Of a DNA stretch of 11,150 nucleotides, positions 1-6,308 are shown in pieces. The stretch is taken from NCBI GenBank assembly GCA_945869245.1, contig CAMBOY010000082.1, positions 1-11,150 of the forward strand. Reading direction: 5' to 3'. The notes beneath the pieces are model-generated. The model did no database searches, was not told the DNA's origin, and worked only from the letters and a program-made list of their open reading frames with translations. Position numbers and translations under genes: made by a program. How positions within the stretch are numbered: the first letter of the stretch is position 1; every line of letters begins with the position of its first letter. This DNA is from Hydrogenophaga intermedia (GTDB taxonomy: Bacteria > Pseudomonadota > Gammaproteobacteria > Burkholderiales > Burkholderiaceae_C).

Positions 1-929
1 AGCCACCAAGATGCACCCCAGCCCAAGCCAGCGCCAAGAGCCGCCGCCGCCAGCGCCGCCACCGCCCAAGCGCCACGTCTGGCTGGGTGCACCGGGGTTG
101 CGGCATCGGTGTCGAACACCTCGCGCGCCGCTTGGCGCACCGTGGCGGCGCTCACCCGGCGCTGGCCCTGGGCGTAAGCGCCCAGCAGCGCGCGGTCGCA
201 CAAGAGGTTGATGCGGCGGGGCACCCCCCGGCTCAGGCGTGCCATCGCGTCCAGCGCGGCGCTGTCAAACACGGCGGGGCCACGGTGGCCGGCCGCCTGC
301 ATGCGGTGCGCCACATAGTCGCGTGTCTCGGCAGCGTCCAGCGGCCCCAGGTGGTAGCGCGCAATCACGCGCTGGGCCAATTGCTCCAGCTCGGGCCGCG
401 CCAGCAGGGTGCGCAGCTCGGGCTGCCCGATCAGCACGATCTGCAGCAGCTTGCGCTCGGCCGTCTCCAGGTTGGTCAGCAGGCGCAGCTGCTCCAGCAC
501 GTCGGCGGGCAGGTTTTGCGCCTCGTCAATAAATAGCAGCGCGTTGCGCCCGGTGGCGTGCTCGCGCAGCAAAAAGGCGTTGAGCGGATCGATGAGCCGC
601 TTGACGGTGGGCGCCTCGCCCTCGGGCAGCGGTGGCAGATGGAACTCGTCGCAGACCGCCTGCAGCAGCTCCAGCACGGTGAGGCGCGGATTGAAGATGT
701 AGGCCACCGAGCAGTGGGCGGGCACCTGCTGCAAAAAGTGCCGGCACAGCGTGGTCTTGCCGGTGCCAATGTCGCCACTGAGCAGCACCACACCACCACC
801 GGTGCTGTCTTGTACGCCGTAGAGCAGGTGCGCCAAGGCCTCGCGGTGGCGCGGGCTCAGGAACACGCTGTGCGGGTCGGGCGCGATGGAAAACGGCGGC
901 TTAGACAGACCGAAGAAGGCGGCGTACAT
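1..929 (-). CDS. ExeA/GspA-type AAA+ ATPase (3' end missing)
   Basis: The reading frame runs from ATG at 929 off the left edge; 309 codons are visible. The start MYAAFFGLSKPPFSIAPDP is the typical N-terminus of ExeA/GspA-like ATPases. A Walker A motif (GDIGTGKT, residues 52-59) and a Walker B motif (LLFIDEAQ, about 131-138) are clear, followed by sensor-like IGQPEL and the SRGVPRRINLLCDRALL segment shared by this family. A hydrophobic Ala/Gly-rich segment at about 288-304 looks like the single membrane helix that separates the cytoplasmic ATPase from a periplasmic region, which in ExeA binds peptidoglycan but lies outside the window here. In type II secretion ExeA works with ExeB to place the secretin in the cell wall; related ATPases also serve pilus and exopolysaccharide systems, so the exact system is undecided. 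No strong ribosome binding site is seen. It lies 42 bp downstream of the crotonase gene and may share its transcript. Confidence 0.88.
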   Translation of the reverse strand, partial: MYAAFFGLSKPPFSIAPDPHSVFLSPRHREALAHLLYGVQDSTGGGVVLLSGDIGTGKTTLCRHFLQQVPAHCSVAYIFNPRLTVLELLQAVCDEFHLPPLPEGEAPTVKRLIDPLNAFLLREHATGRNALLFIDEAQNLPADVLEQLRLLTNLETAERKLLQIVLIGQPELRTLLARPELEQLAQRVIARYHLGPLDAAETRDYVAHRMQAAGHRGPAVFDSAALDAMARLSRGVPRRINLLCDRALLGAYAQGQRRVSAATVRQAAREVFDTDAATPVHPARRGAWAVAALAAAALGAGLGWGASWW

Positions 930-971
930 GGGGGCCAAGCATAACGGCGCCAGCGGTGCGCGCCACGGTCT

Positions 972-1904
972 TCAGTCGCTCGGTCTTTGGGCGTGCGCGC
1001 GCGCCTGCGCCAACTGCGCCTCCAGCTCCGCGATGCGCGCGCGGGCATCGTCGCCTTCCGGAATCGGCCGCCCGCTGTCGCGCCACTGCACCGCAGCCTT
1101 AAAACCTTCGGCCTGCGCGTAGCGGCGAAACCAGACGCCCTCGGGGTTGTGGCGGGTGATGCCGTCGAACACCGTAGCCATGGTTTGGGTTTGCTCCAGC
1201 CCCATGGTGAGCAGCACTTGGTTCACCACCAGCTTGTGCATGGCCAAGTGGCTGCTGGGCACACCGGCGATGCGTTCGGCCAGTGTCAGGGTGGCCGTCT
1301 CTAGCTCGTCGGCCGGAACGCTTGCGTTGGCCAGGCCCCAAGCGGCGGCGGTGCGCCCGTCAATCACGTCGCCGGTGAACATGAGCTGCTTGGCCCGCAT
1401 CGGCCCCAGGCGGTAAGTCCACATGGCCGTGGTGGGGCAGCCCCAGACACGGGTCGGCATGTAGCCGATGCGTGCGTCGTCGGCCATCACCAGCAGGTCG
1501 CAGCACAGGGCGATGTCGCTGCCGCCGGCCACTGCCGCGCCGTGCACCTTGGCAATCGTGGGTTTGGGGCTGCGCCACAGGGCCATGAAGTCGTCGGTGT
1601 TGCGCTTCATGTAGGCGTAATCGACCATCGGGTCCCAGGGCGCGCTTTCTTGCTGGCAGGGGTGGTCGATCTGGCCTTCGCCAAAGTGCGCCAAGTCGTA
1701 GCCACCGCAAAAGCCTTTGCCCGCGCCTTCGACCACGATCACATGCACCTCGGGGTTGGCGTTGGCCCATTCCACCGCCGCGCGCAGCTCGCGCGGGGTG
1801 TCGTCGTTGATCGCGTTGAGCCGCTCTGGGCGGTTGAGCAACAGGCGGGCGATGCGCGGGTGCGCCGCGTCGGTGTCGATGCGCAGGGTGCTGAAGGTGG
1901 GCAT
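972..1904 (-). CDS. Crotonase-superfamily protein (enoyl-CoA hydratase/isomerase-like)
   Basis: A 310-residue protein of the enoyl-CoA hydratase/isomerase superfamily, probably acting on acyl-CoA thioesters in the cytoplasm. The start at 1904 is chosen over an upstream in-frame ATG at 1955 because AAGGAG lies 9 nt before it and the protein then opens directly into the first family strand. Landmarks are RPERLNAIN (25-33), the first oxyanion-hole segment GKGFCGGYDL (62-71) and the second, HGAAVAGGSDIALCCDLLV (121-139), then IGYMPTRVWGCPTTAMW (146-162). The position of the first catalytic glutamate of hydratases (GGGCE) is Asp130 here. The second glutamate (FGQPE) has no counterpart, so true hydratase activity is uncertain. 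Residues 285-306 form a short charged helix or coiled coil beyond the usual fold. No terminator is seen before the downstream ATPase gene. Confidence 0.88.
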   Translation of the reverse strand: MPTFSTLRIDTDAAHPRIARLLLNRPERLNAINDDTPRELRAAVEWANANPEVHVIVVEGAGKGFCGGYDLAHFGEGQIDHPCQQESAPWDPMVDYAYMKRNTDDFMALWRSPKPTIAKVHGAAVAGGSDIALCCDLLVMADDARIGYMPTRVWGCPTTAMWTYRLGPMRAKQLMFTGDVIDGRTAAAWGLANASVPADELETATLTLAERIAGVPSSHLAMHKLVVNQVLLTMGLEQTQTMATVFDGITRHNPEGVWFRRYAQAEGFKAAVQWRDSGRPIPEGDDARARIAELEAQLAQARAHAQRPSD

Positions 1905-1913
1905 AGGCGGTGT

Positions 1914-1919
1914 CTCCTT
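1914..1919 (-). promoter_or_regulatory. Ribosome binding site fixing the crotonase start
   Basis: On the minus strand this reads AAGGAG, 9 nt upstream of the ATG at 1904. It is a near-perfect Shine-Dalgarno sequence and decides the start in favour of 1904 rather than the ATG at 1955, which has no such site. Confidence 0.7.
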
Positions 1920-2060
1920 GCCAGGCATTCTGTGCAGCGCCGGGTGTCGCTGCAATCGCGTGTGAGACCTTTTTGGGGCGAGTCAAGGCAACAAATACCG
2001 AATCCGTATCCGACAAGGTCTGATAGATTGATGCGGTCTGAAAGACTTGTGTGAGGGGCG

Positions 2061-2753
2061 ATGATGACCAATAGTGGACAAGACACACACACCGTGGTGC
2101 TGCGGCGGGTCGGGTGGGCGCTGATGGCCTTGTGTGCCATCGATGTGCTGGTGTTTGTGATGGACCTTGTTTGGACGCCGAGCCGCATTATGTGGCCAGT
2201 GCGTGCGCTGGTGTTGTTTGGCGCAGCGTCATTGTTGTTGCAAAACAGCCTTGGCGCGGCCGTGTTTGTGCGTTGGATGGCGGTGTTTTTGGCCGTGACA
2301 GCGCTGGGTGGCGTGTTGCAAGCATGGGTGCTGCTGCCTTGGGACTTGTTGAGGGCGCAATGGACGTTTAACGCCCCCGAGATGCGTGCCGATCTGTATG
2401 GAGCCTTGTTGAGCGCCATCGTGTGTCTGTGGGTGACCAGGGAGCTCAGCCAGCCCCGCCCGATGGATGTGCTGTCCCGCCAGTGGCGGCGCAGCCTCGA
2501 CCTGCGCATAGCCGCTGGCATGGGTGGCGCCGCGCTGGTGCTTTCCCAGGTGGCGGTAGGTGTGTTGAGCAGTCCTTACACCCAGAAAGCGCAAGAGCTG
2601 GCCCTGGCGCAACTGCCTGCAGGCCATCAGGTGCACACGGCCCAGATCAACCACCTCAAGGGTCAGGGCGAACCGGCGGTGTCTGCTGCGGTTTGGGCCT
2701 GGACCGAGAGCGACTTGAAGCGCGTTCAAGTGCGCTGGACCCCAACCGACTGA
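2061..2753 (+). CDS. Multi-pass inner-membrane protein of unknown function
   Basis: A 230-residue protein not recognised as a named family. Five hydrophobic segments are visible at about residues 17-37, 43-60, 69-93, 110-127 and 149-169. A soluble tail of roughly 60 residues (170-230) follows, containing paired tryptophans (VWAWTES) and ending RVQVRWTPTD. The first helix is preceded by RR at 15-16, suggesting a cytoplasmic N-terminus and a periplasmic C-terminal tail. A GAGGGG sequence sits just before the start. It is only 2 nt from the first ATG but 5 nt from the second (2064), so the second Met may be the real start. Translation continues in good GC-rich codon usage to TGA at 2751. It is divergent from the crotonase gene across a 156-bp gap in which I saw no convincing promoter pair. 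Function is not predictable from the sequence. Confidence 0.72.
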   Translation: MMTNSGQDTHTVVLRRVGWALMALCAIDVLVFVMDLVWTPSRIMWPVRALVLFGAASLLLQNSLGAAVFVRWMAVFLAVTALGGVLQAWVLLPWDLLRAQWTFNAPEMRADLYGALLSAIVCLWVTRELSQPRPMDVLSRQWRRSLDLRIAAGMGGAALVLSQVAVGVLSSPYTQKAQELALAQLPAGHQVHTAQINHLKGQGEPAVSAAVWAWTESDLKRVQVRWTPTD

Positions 2754-2921
2754 GCCATCGCCAGTGAATCGTCCAGGCGCGAACGCCTGCTGCGGCATGT
2801 GCGCCGCATGTTGCGCAGCCAGTCGTCCCCTCGCTGGCACATGAGCCTGGTGGTGCTGGCCACCGGGGCTTGGGCTTGGTGCTTTGGCGGCTCTAAGGCA
2901 GGGCTGTGCATTGGTGCTTGA
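2754..2921 (+). pseudogene. Short decayed coding remnant (RLLRHVRRMLRSQ-type)
   Basis: Directly after the stop of the preceding gene, in the same frame, lie 55 open codons reading SESSRRERLLRHVRRML, RSQSSPRWHMSLVVLATGA and then an unconvincing tail to TGA at 2919. The basic amphipathic start followed by a hydrophobic stretch resembles the N-terminus of small membrane proteins that I recall, without being able to check, from burkholderial genomes. There is no ATG or GTG at the proper beginning; the first candidates, GTG 2799 and ATG 2808, fall inside the basic helix. The hydrophobic part breaks off after one turn. I read it as the truncated remnant of a gene, though a short expressed peptide starting at 2808 cannot be excluded. 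Confidence 0.35.
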
Positions 2922-2945
2922 CGGGGCCCAGGGGCGGCTTACATT
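2918..2945 (+). promoter_or_regulatory. Candidate sigma70 promoter of the DUF2834-like gene
   Basis: TTGACG at 2918-2923 (5 of 6 matches to the -35 consensus) and TACATT at 2940-2945 (4 of 6 to the -10 consensus) are separated by 16 bp. Transcription would begin near 2952, giving a leader of about 26 nt before the ATG at 2978. The call rests on sequence match and position only. Confidence 0.42.
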
Positions 2946-2977
2946 CTCCAGCCTCTGAGTTCGTAGGAATACCAATC

Positions 2978-3265
2978 ATGCGCAAGGTGATGTTGGCGGT
3001 GGCTTTTGTGTCGCTGGCGGTGGTGACCGCTTTGGCCGTGGCCGAAGGCGGGGTCATGGGCATTTTTTCGGCGGCGGTGCAGAGCTGGGCATCAGGCCAG
3101 ATTTTTCTGGACCTGGTGATCGCGCTCGGGCTGGTGCTGGTTTGGTTGTGGCGCGACGCCTTGGCGCGTGGCAAGAACCCATGGCCCTGGCTGTTGGCGA
3201 CGCTGGTGGTGGGCTCGTTTGCTCCCTTGGTCTACCTTTGGCTGCGAGAGGCGGATCAGCCGTAA
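2978..3265 (+). CDS. Small DUF2834-like membrane protein
   Basis: A 95-residue protein with three hydrophobic segments at about 4-22, 42-60 and 69-88. The conserved-looking core is DLVIALGLVLVWLWRDA, then the loop RGKNPWPW, then a last helix ending GSFAPLVYLWLRE. This layout of a helix ending in WRDA, a short charged loop with a Pro/Trp pair, and a final helix matches proteins annotated as DUF2834, whose function is unknown. The start at 2978 is preferred over an upstream in-frame ATG at 2906 because TAGGA stands about 9 nt before it and the earlier part is not protein-like. A possible promoter lies immediately upstream, so the gene may be transcribed on its own. It is 74 bp upstream of the caspase-like gene. 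Confidence 0.75.
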   Translation: MRKVMLAVAFVSLAVVTALAVAEGGVMGIFSAAVQSWASGQIFLDLVIALGLVLVWLWRDALARGKNPWPWLLATLVVGSFAPLVYLWLREADQP

Positions 3266-3283
3266 CTGGCAAAGCGGCCGTAT

Positions 3284-3312
3284 GATTGATAAATCTATCA
3301 AAAACATCAATC
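3284..3312. repeat. Overlapping inverted repeats upstream of the caspase-like gene
   Basis: TTGATA (3286-3291) and TATCAA (3296-3301) form a perfect 6-bp inverted repeat around a 4-nt loop. Overlapping it, GATTGAT (3284-3290) and ATCAATC (3306-3312) form a 7-bp inverted repeat around 15 nt. The block is AT-rich inside a GC-rich region and lies 28 bp before the start at 3340. It could be an operator or a leader hairpin of the downstream gene. It lacks the GC-rich stem and T-run expected of an intrinsic terminator. Confidence 0.4.
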
Positions 3313-3339
3313 TGCAGCGCCAGCTTGGCCTCGGCTCAT

Positions 3340-5073
3340 ATGAACACAACACGCCCCTGGTTATCTGCTTTGTGGTGCGCCTTGGTGTGGCTGGTGACGG
3401 CCCCCGCGCAGGCCCAAGTGACCACTGCGCTGGTGCTGGGTCAAACCGTCCAAGGCGTCGCTGATTTCAAGGCCAAGCGGTTCATGGGTGAGCTGGAGTT
3501 GCGGCTGCCTTTGCCCGAGGGCAGCTGGACGGTGCGCCACATATCGCCGGTCAAAAGCACGCATCCGGTGCCATCTGAGGGGCTGCGTGTCATGCTGGAT
3601 CGGGTGTTGAACCAGCGCGTCGAAGGCAGTCTGTTGCTGAACGTGTATCCCAGCGACAACAAGAACTGGAACGGGGGCGATTTGTGCTTTGGGCGTTTGC
3701 TCAGCCGCGAACGCGGCACGGCATTGAACGGCTATTGCCATTCGCTTAAGAGCAGCACCTACATGACCAACGCCTTGAGCGACTGGCAGGCGCAAGTCAG
3801 AAAGTCCTGGAACGAGGCGGGCACCCTATGGCCCACGCGGGTGCTGAACTTTGACAACGCCAGCGATGAGCGGGGGCGTTTCTCTGTGGCTGTGAGTTAT
3901 GCCATCGCATTCCCGGCCATGGGCCTGCCCAACGAACTGAACGTGGCGGTGAGCACGGCGGAAAAAATGGAGGCCTGGTGGCGGGGCAACAGCCACACCG
4001 ATGGGGTGCGCCAGGCCATTGCGTGGTACGAGGCCTACAGCGTGCGGGTGCATGAGGCGGTCAAAGGCGCACAGCCCGCTTCCGCTGGCGTCGCCGAGTC
4101 GGTGTTGCCTGCGCTGAGGTTGGCGGTGAAGGACATGTCGGCGGCTTTGCCCGACCTGGCACTGGCCGCACCCGCCAGCGCCACCCAGCCCGCGCCACCA
4201 CCGCAAGCGTCGGCGCAGCGCTCAGCCGAGATGGAGGCGCTGCGGCTGGAGCGTGAGCGGCTGGCGGTTGAGGCGGCGGCCGAACGGGCGCGCCGCCAGG
4301 AGCTGGAGCAGCGCCTGCAGGCCGCACAGGCCCAAGAGCGCGATCGCGCCCCCGTGCCGGTGGCCCCCATCGCGGCGGAGCGCCGCGTGGCTTTGGTGGT
4401 GGGCAACTCGGCCTACAAGAGCGCGCCGTTGCAGAACCCGCGCCACGACGCCGCCGACATGTCGAGCACCCTGCGCGCCTTGGGGTTTGACGTCACCACG
4501 GTGCAGGACGCGAGCTTGCGCCAGTTGCGCGAGGCCACGCGGCGATTTGAGCAGTCGGTGGCCAGTGCAGACGTGGCGCTGATTTTTTACGCGGGCCACG
4601 CGGTGGAAGCCAAGGGGCGCAATTACCTGATTCCGGTGGATGCCGACGTGGCGCGCGAATACGAGCTGGATGACCAGGCCTACGACGCGCAGCAGTGGCT
4701 GGCCATGTTGGGCGACGTGCAAAGCCGCAACGCACAACGGGTCAACATCGTGATTCTCGACGCCTGCCGCGACAACCCGATGTCGCGCCAATGGCGCAGC
4801 GCCAGTCGCGGTTTGGGCCGCATGGACGCGCCCAGTGGCACCTTGTTGGTGTATTCCACCGCGCCGGGCAAAGTGGCGTCTGACGGCCCCAAGGGTCAAC
4901 GCAACAGCCCCTTCACCAAGAGTTTGTTGCAAGCCATGCAGACCCCCAATGTGCCGGTGGAGCAGGTGCTCAAAGACGTGCGCCGCCTCGTGCTGGCCGA
5001 TACCCAGGGCGAGCAAGTGCCGTGGGAAAACTCCAGCTTGGTCGGCGACTTTGTGTTCAAGCGCGAACGCTAA
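3340..5073 (+). CDS. Exported caspase-like protein (peptidase C14 family)
   Basis: A 577-residue protein starting at ATG 3340, which opens a signal peptide (MNTTRPWLSALWCALVWL, then VTAPAQAQ with cleavage after about residue 24-26). In-frame TTG 3286 would only add non-coding-like residues. Residues ~26-280 form a domain I do not recognise, with several Trp residues and two Cys. A Pro/Ala-rich linker precedes a strongly charged coiled coil at about 295-335. The C-terminal caspase-like domain spans ~347-577: it begins RVALVVGNSAYK, has the catalytic His at 420 (FYAGHAVE) and the catalytic Cys at 476 (ILDACRDNP). The His motif is GHA, where GHG is usual. The acidic residue before the Cys resembles metacaspase-like enzymes that cut after basic residues; this is inference. 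The signal peptide places the protein in the periplasm. The ribosome binding site is weak, and targets and role are unknown. Confidence 0.88.
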   Translation: MNTTRPWLSALWCALVWLVTAPAQAQVTTALVLGQTVQGVADFKAKRFMGELELRLPLPEGSWTVRHISPVKSTHPVPSEGLRVMLDRVLNQRVEGSLLLNVYPSDNKNWNGGDLCFGRLLSRERGTALNGYCHSLKSSTYMTNALSDWQAQVRKSWNEAGTLWPTRVLNFDNASDERGRFSVAVSYAIAFPAMGLPNELNVAVSTAEKMEAWWRGNSHTDGVRQAIAWYEAYSVRVHEAVKGAQPASAGVAESVLPALRLAVKDMSAALPDLALAAPASATQPAPPPQASAQRSAEMEALRLERERLAVEAAAERARRQELEQRLQAAQAQERDRAPVPVAPIAAERRVALVVGNSAYKSAPLQNPRHDAADMSSTLRALGFDVTTVQDASLRQLREATRRFEQSVASADVALIFYAGHAVEAKGRNYLIPVDADVAREYELDDQAYDAQQWLAMLGDVQSRNAQRVNIVILDACRDNPMSRQWRSASRGLGRMDAPSGTLLVYSTAPGKVASDGPKGQRNSPFTKSLLQAMQTPNVPVEQVLKDVRRLVLADTQGEQVPWENSSLVGDFVFKRER

Positions 5074-5091
5074 AACCCCCCGGTTCCATCC

Positions 5092-5256
5092 TCAGCCGCT
5101 GCGCGCCACAGCCGCTTCCGAGGCGGCCAGTTTGGCCTGGGCTTGGTCGCGGCTCCATTGCGGCTCAAACACCCGCTCAATGGCCAGCCGCGCAGATACT
5201 TCCCAACATATGGCCCGTGTTTCAGCAGGAATCAGTACCCTCTGAGACGTACTCCG
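5092..5256 (-). pseudogene. Truncated 3' tail of an unidentified gene
   Basis: On the minus strand an open frame with no start codon ends at TGA (5092-5094), just after the end of the convergent caspase-like gene. Its last ~35 codons read ARLAIERVFEPQWSRDQAQ then AKLAASEAAVARSG, with GC-rich third positions and a plausible helical C-terminus. Upstream of about 5200 the composition becomes AT-richer, the frame loses coding character, and an in-frame stop appears at 5257-5259. I read it as the surviving C-terminal end of a resident gene whose 5' part was lost where the AT-richer adhesin-locus segment begins. The protein family cannot be named from so short a piece. Confidence 0.38.
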
Positions 5257-5267
5257 TCAAAAGGCAT

Positions 5268-6131
5268 TTATTGCCACAATCGGTAAACCCAAAAAGCGTC
5301 TTCGTTTTTTTGGCTGAGGCTGGCCAGTTCTTGTGGGGAGTAGCCAGTCATCCGCTTGACTTCGTTACAAAGATGCGCTTGATCGTAATAGCCCAATTCG
5401 GCAGCCAATTTACTCCAATCCGGCTTTCTTCCATCCAATACGATATCTCGAGCTAGAAGAAGAGTTTTTTCTCCCCTGTCCAACGTTTTAAGCTGTTTCT
5501 GGGACATGCCAATCATGGCTTTAAATCGACGCTCAATTTGTCGGATGCTACTACCGGGTTTGCTGATAGTGATTCGACTGGCAATATTGTGTATCCAGTC
5601 CGATGCGGTAGAAGGTGGTGTAGACATGTTGGCCTTTATCTGAGCCCAACGTGGCTCTAGGAATTGTTCGACAATCATTTGTCTGTCATGGTGATCGCTC
5701 GCACCAGAAATCTGTTTGCTTAAAGCTTTCCAGTCGGCTGGAAGAAGGGGATTGGCATCAATGACATCACCCAGATAGGCGCTCGCATCCCATCCAAACA
5801 ATGCGTGAGGTACATCTGGTTGAAGTACCATGTTGAATGATGAGAAATTTTCTGTCTCCCGACAACGAAGCGGATGCGGACATACCCCATAAAACATCGG
5901 TGATTTATCCATTTTTCGATATTTGTATTCACCAGCTTTATCTATGATTTCGCGATGTCCGTGGATGGTCCAAATCACACCGGGAAACGGTGATGATGGA
6001 AACAAGGTCCAAAACTCACCTGCTGTTGATGTGTAGGTGTCGCGTGTCATAAAGCAGCAAATACAGCTCTGTAAGGACGGCCGGGGCAACCGGAGTGAGC
6101 TGTGAGTCTGGGGCGTGGAGAGTGTCTTCAT
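5268..6131 (-). CDS. AraC-family transcriptional regulator
   Basis: A 287-residue regulator. The start at 6131 is chosen over in-frame ATGs at 6149 and 6218 because AGGA lies 8 nt before it. The N-terminal ~170 residues (PRPSLQSCICCFM, FPSSPFPGVIWTIHG, then a His/Cys-containing stretch) resemble the cupin-like sensor half of AraC proteins of the DUF6597 type. The C-terminal ~180-270 is the AraC DNA-binding domain. The first helix-turn-helix contains SSIRQIERRFKAMIGMSQKQL; the second has WSKLAAELGYYDQAHLCNEV followed by KRMTGYSPQEL, the signature segment of the family. It is divergent from the OmpA-like/adhesin genes, so control of that locus is a natural guess but unproven; the ligand is unknown. 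Composition is clearly more AT-rich than the caspase gene, a sign of transfer. Confidence 0.88.
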   Translation of the reverse strand: MKTLSTPQTHSSLRLPRPSLQSCICCFMTRDTYTSTAGEFWTLFPSSPFPGVIWTIHGHREIIDKAGEYKYRKMDKSPMFYGVCPHPLRCRETENFSSFNMVLQPDVPHALFGWDASAYLGDVIDANPLLPADWKALSKQISGASDHHDRQMIVEQFLEPRWAQIKANMSTPPSTASDWIHNIASRITISKPGSSIRQIERRFKAMIGMSQKQLKTLDRGEKTLLLARDIVLDGRKPDWSKLAAELGYYDQAHLCNEVKRMTGYSPQELASLSQKNEDAFWVYRLWQ

Positions 6132-6308
6132 ACGAAAGTTCCTGTGCATATTGTCACATGAGTAAGAAGTAAGCCGATAAATATGTCGTTTCGATCCAAT
6201 GACGACGCAATTATCCAATATTTAAATCGTTGATGTAACCACACTCCCCCACTAGCTCGTGCGCTTGAGCGCGTGCAGATGATGGCTATGTGCCAGGAGG
6301 GATGCAAA
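6132..6308. promoter_or_regulatory. Divergent intergenic region between araC-type and ompA-type genes
   Basis: This 177-bp region separates two divergent genes and should hold the promoters of both, and any operator of the AraC-type protein. It is AT-rich in its middle, with ATTTAAAT near 6220. On the minus strand a weak -35/-10 pair can be drawn (TTGCGT near 6210, CATATT about 19 nt on). A small GCGC-ttga-GCGC hairpin lies at 6261-6272. None of these is strong enough to be called on its own. Confidence 0.35.
6295..6300 (+). promoter_or_regulatory. Ribosome binding site deciding a GTG start
   Basis: A perfect AGGAGG stands 8 nt before GTG at 6309. The codons after that GTG open a signal peptide, so the start is placed there rather than at the upstream in-frame ATGs (6273 onward), which have no ribosome binding site. 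Confidence 0.72.

Noticed and set aside
1958..1986. Minus-strand TTGACT (1981-1986) as the -35 of a crotonase promoter
   Set aside because: No acceptable -10 hexamer occurs 16-18 bp downstream; the sequence there is GC-rich (ACACGC).
1542..2054. Plus-strand open frame of 170 codons opposite the crotonase gene
   Set aside because: It overlaps a gene with clear family motifs on the other strand, has a His/Arg-rich composition and lacks a ribosome binding site.
4222..5016. Minus-strand open frame of 264 codons opposite the caspase domain
   Set aside because: It is antisense to a domain with both catalytic motifs present; its His/Gln/Arg-rich translation is typical of GC-rich shadow frames.
5096..5130. 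GCCGC...GCGGC inverted repeat after the caspase-like gene as a terminator
   Set aside because: The stem is only 5 bp with a 7-nt loop and no T-run follows on either strand; it lies within the coding-like tail remnant.
6261..6272. GCGC-ttga-GCGC hairpin upstream of the OmpA-like gene as an operator or terminator
   Set aside because: A 4-bp stem is too short to support either call on its own; it is only mentioned within the intergenic region.
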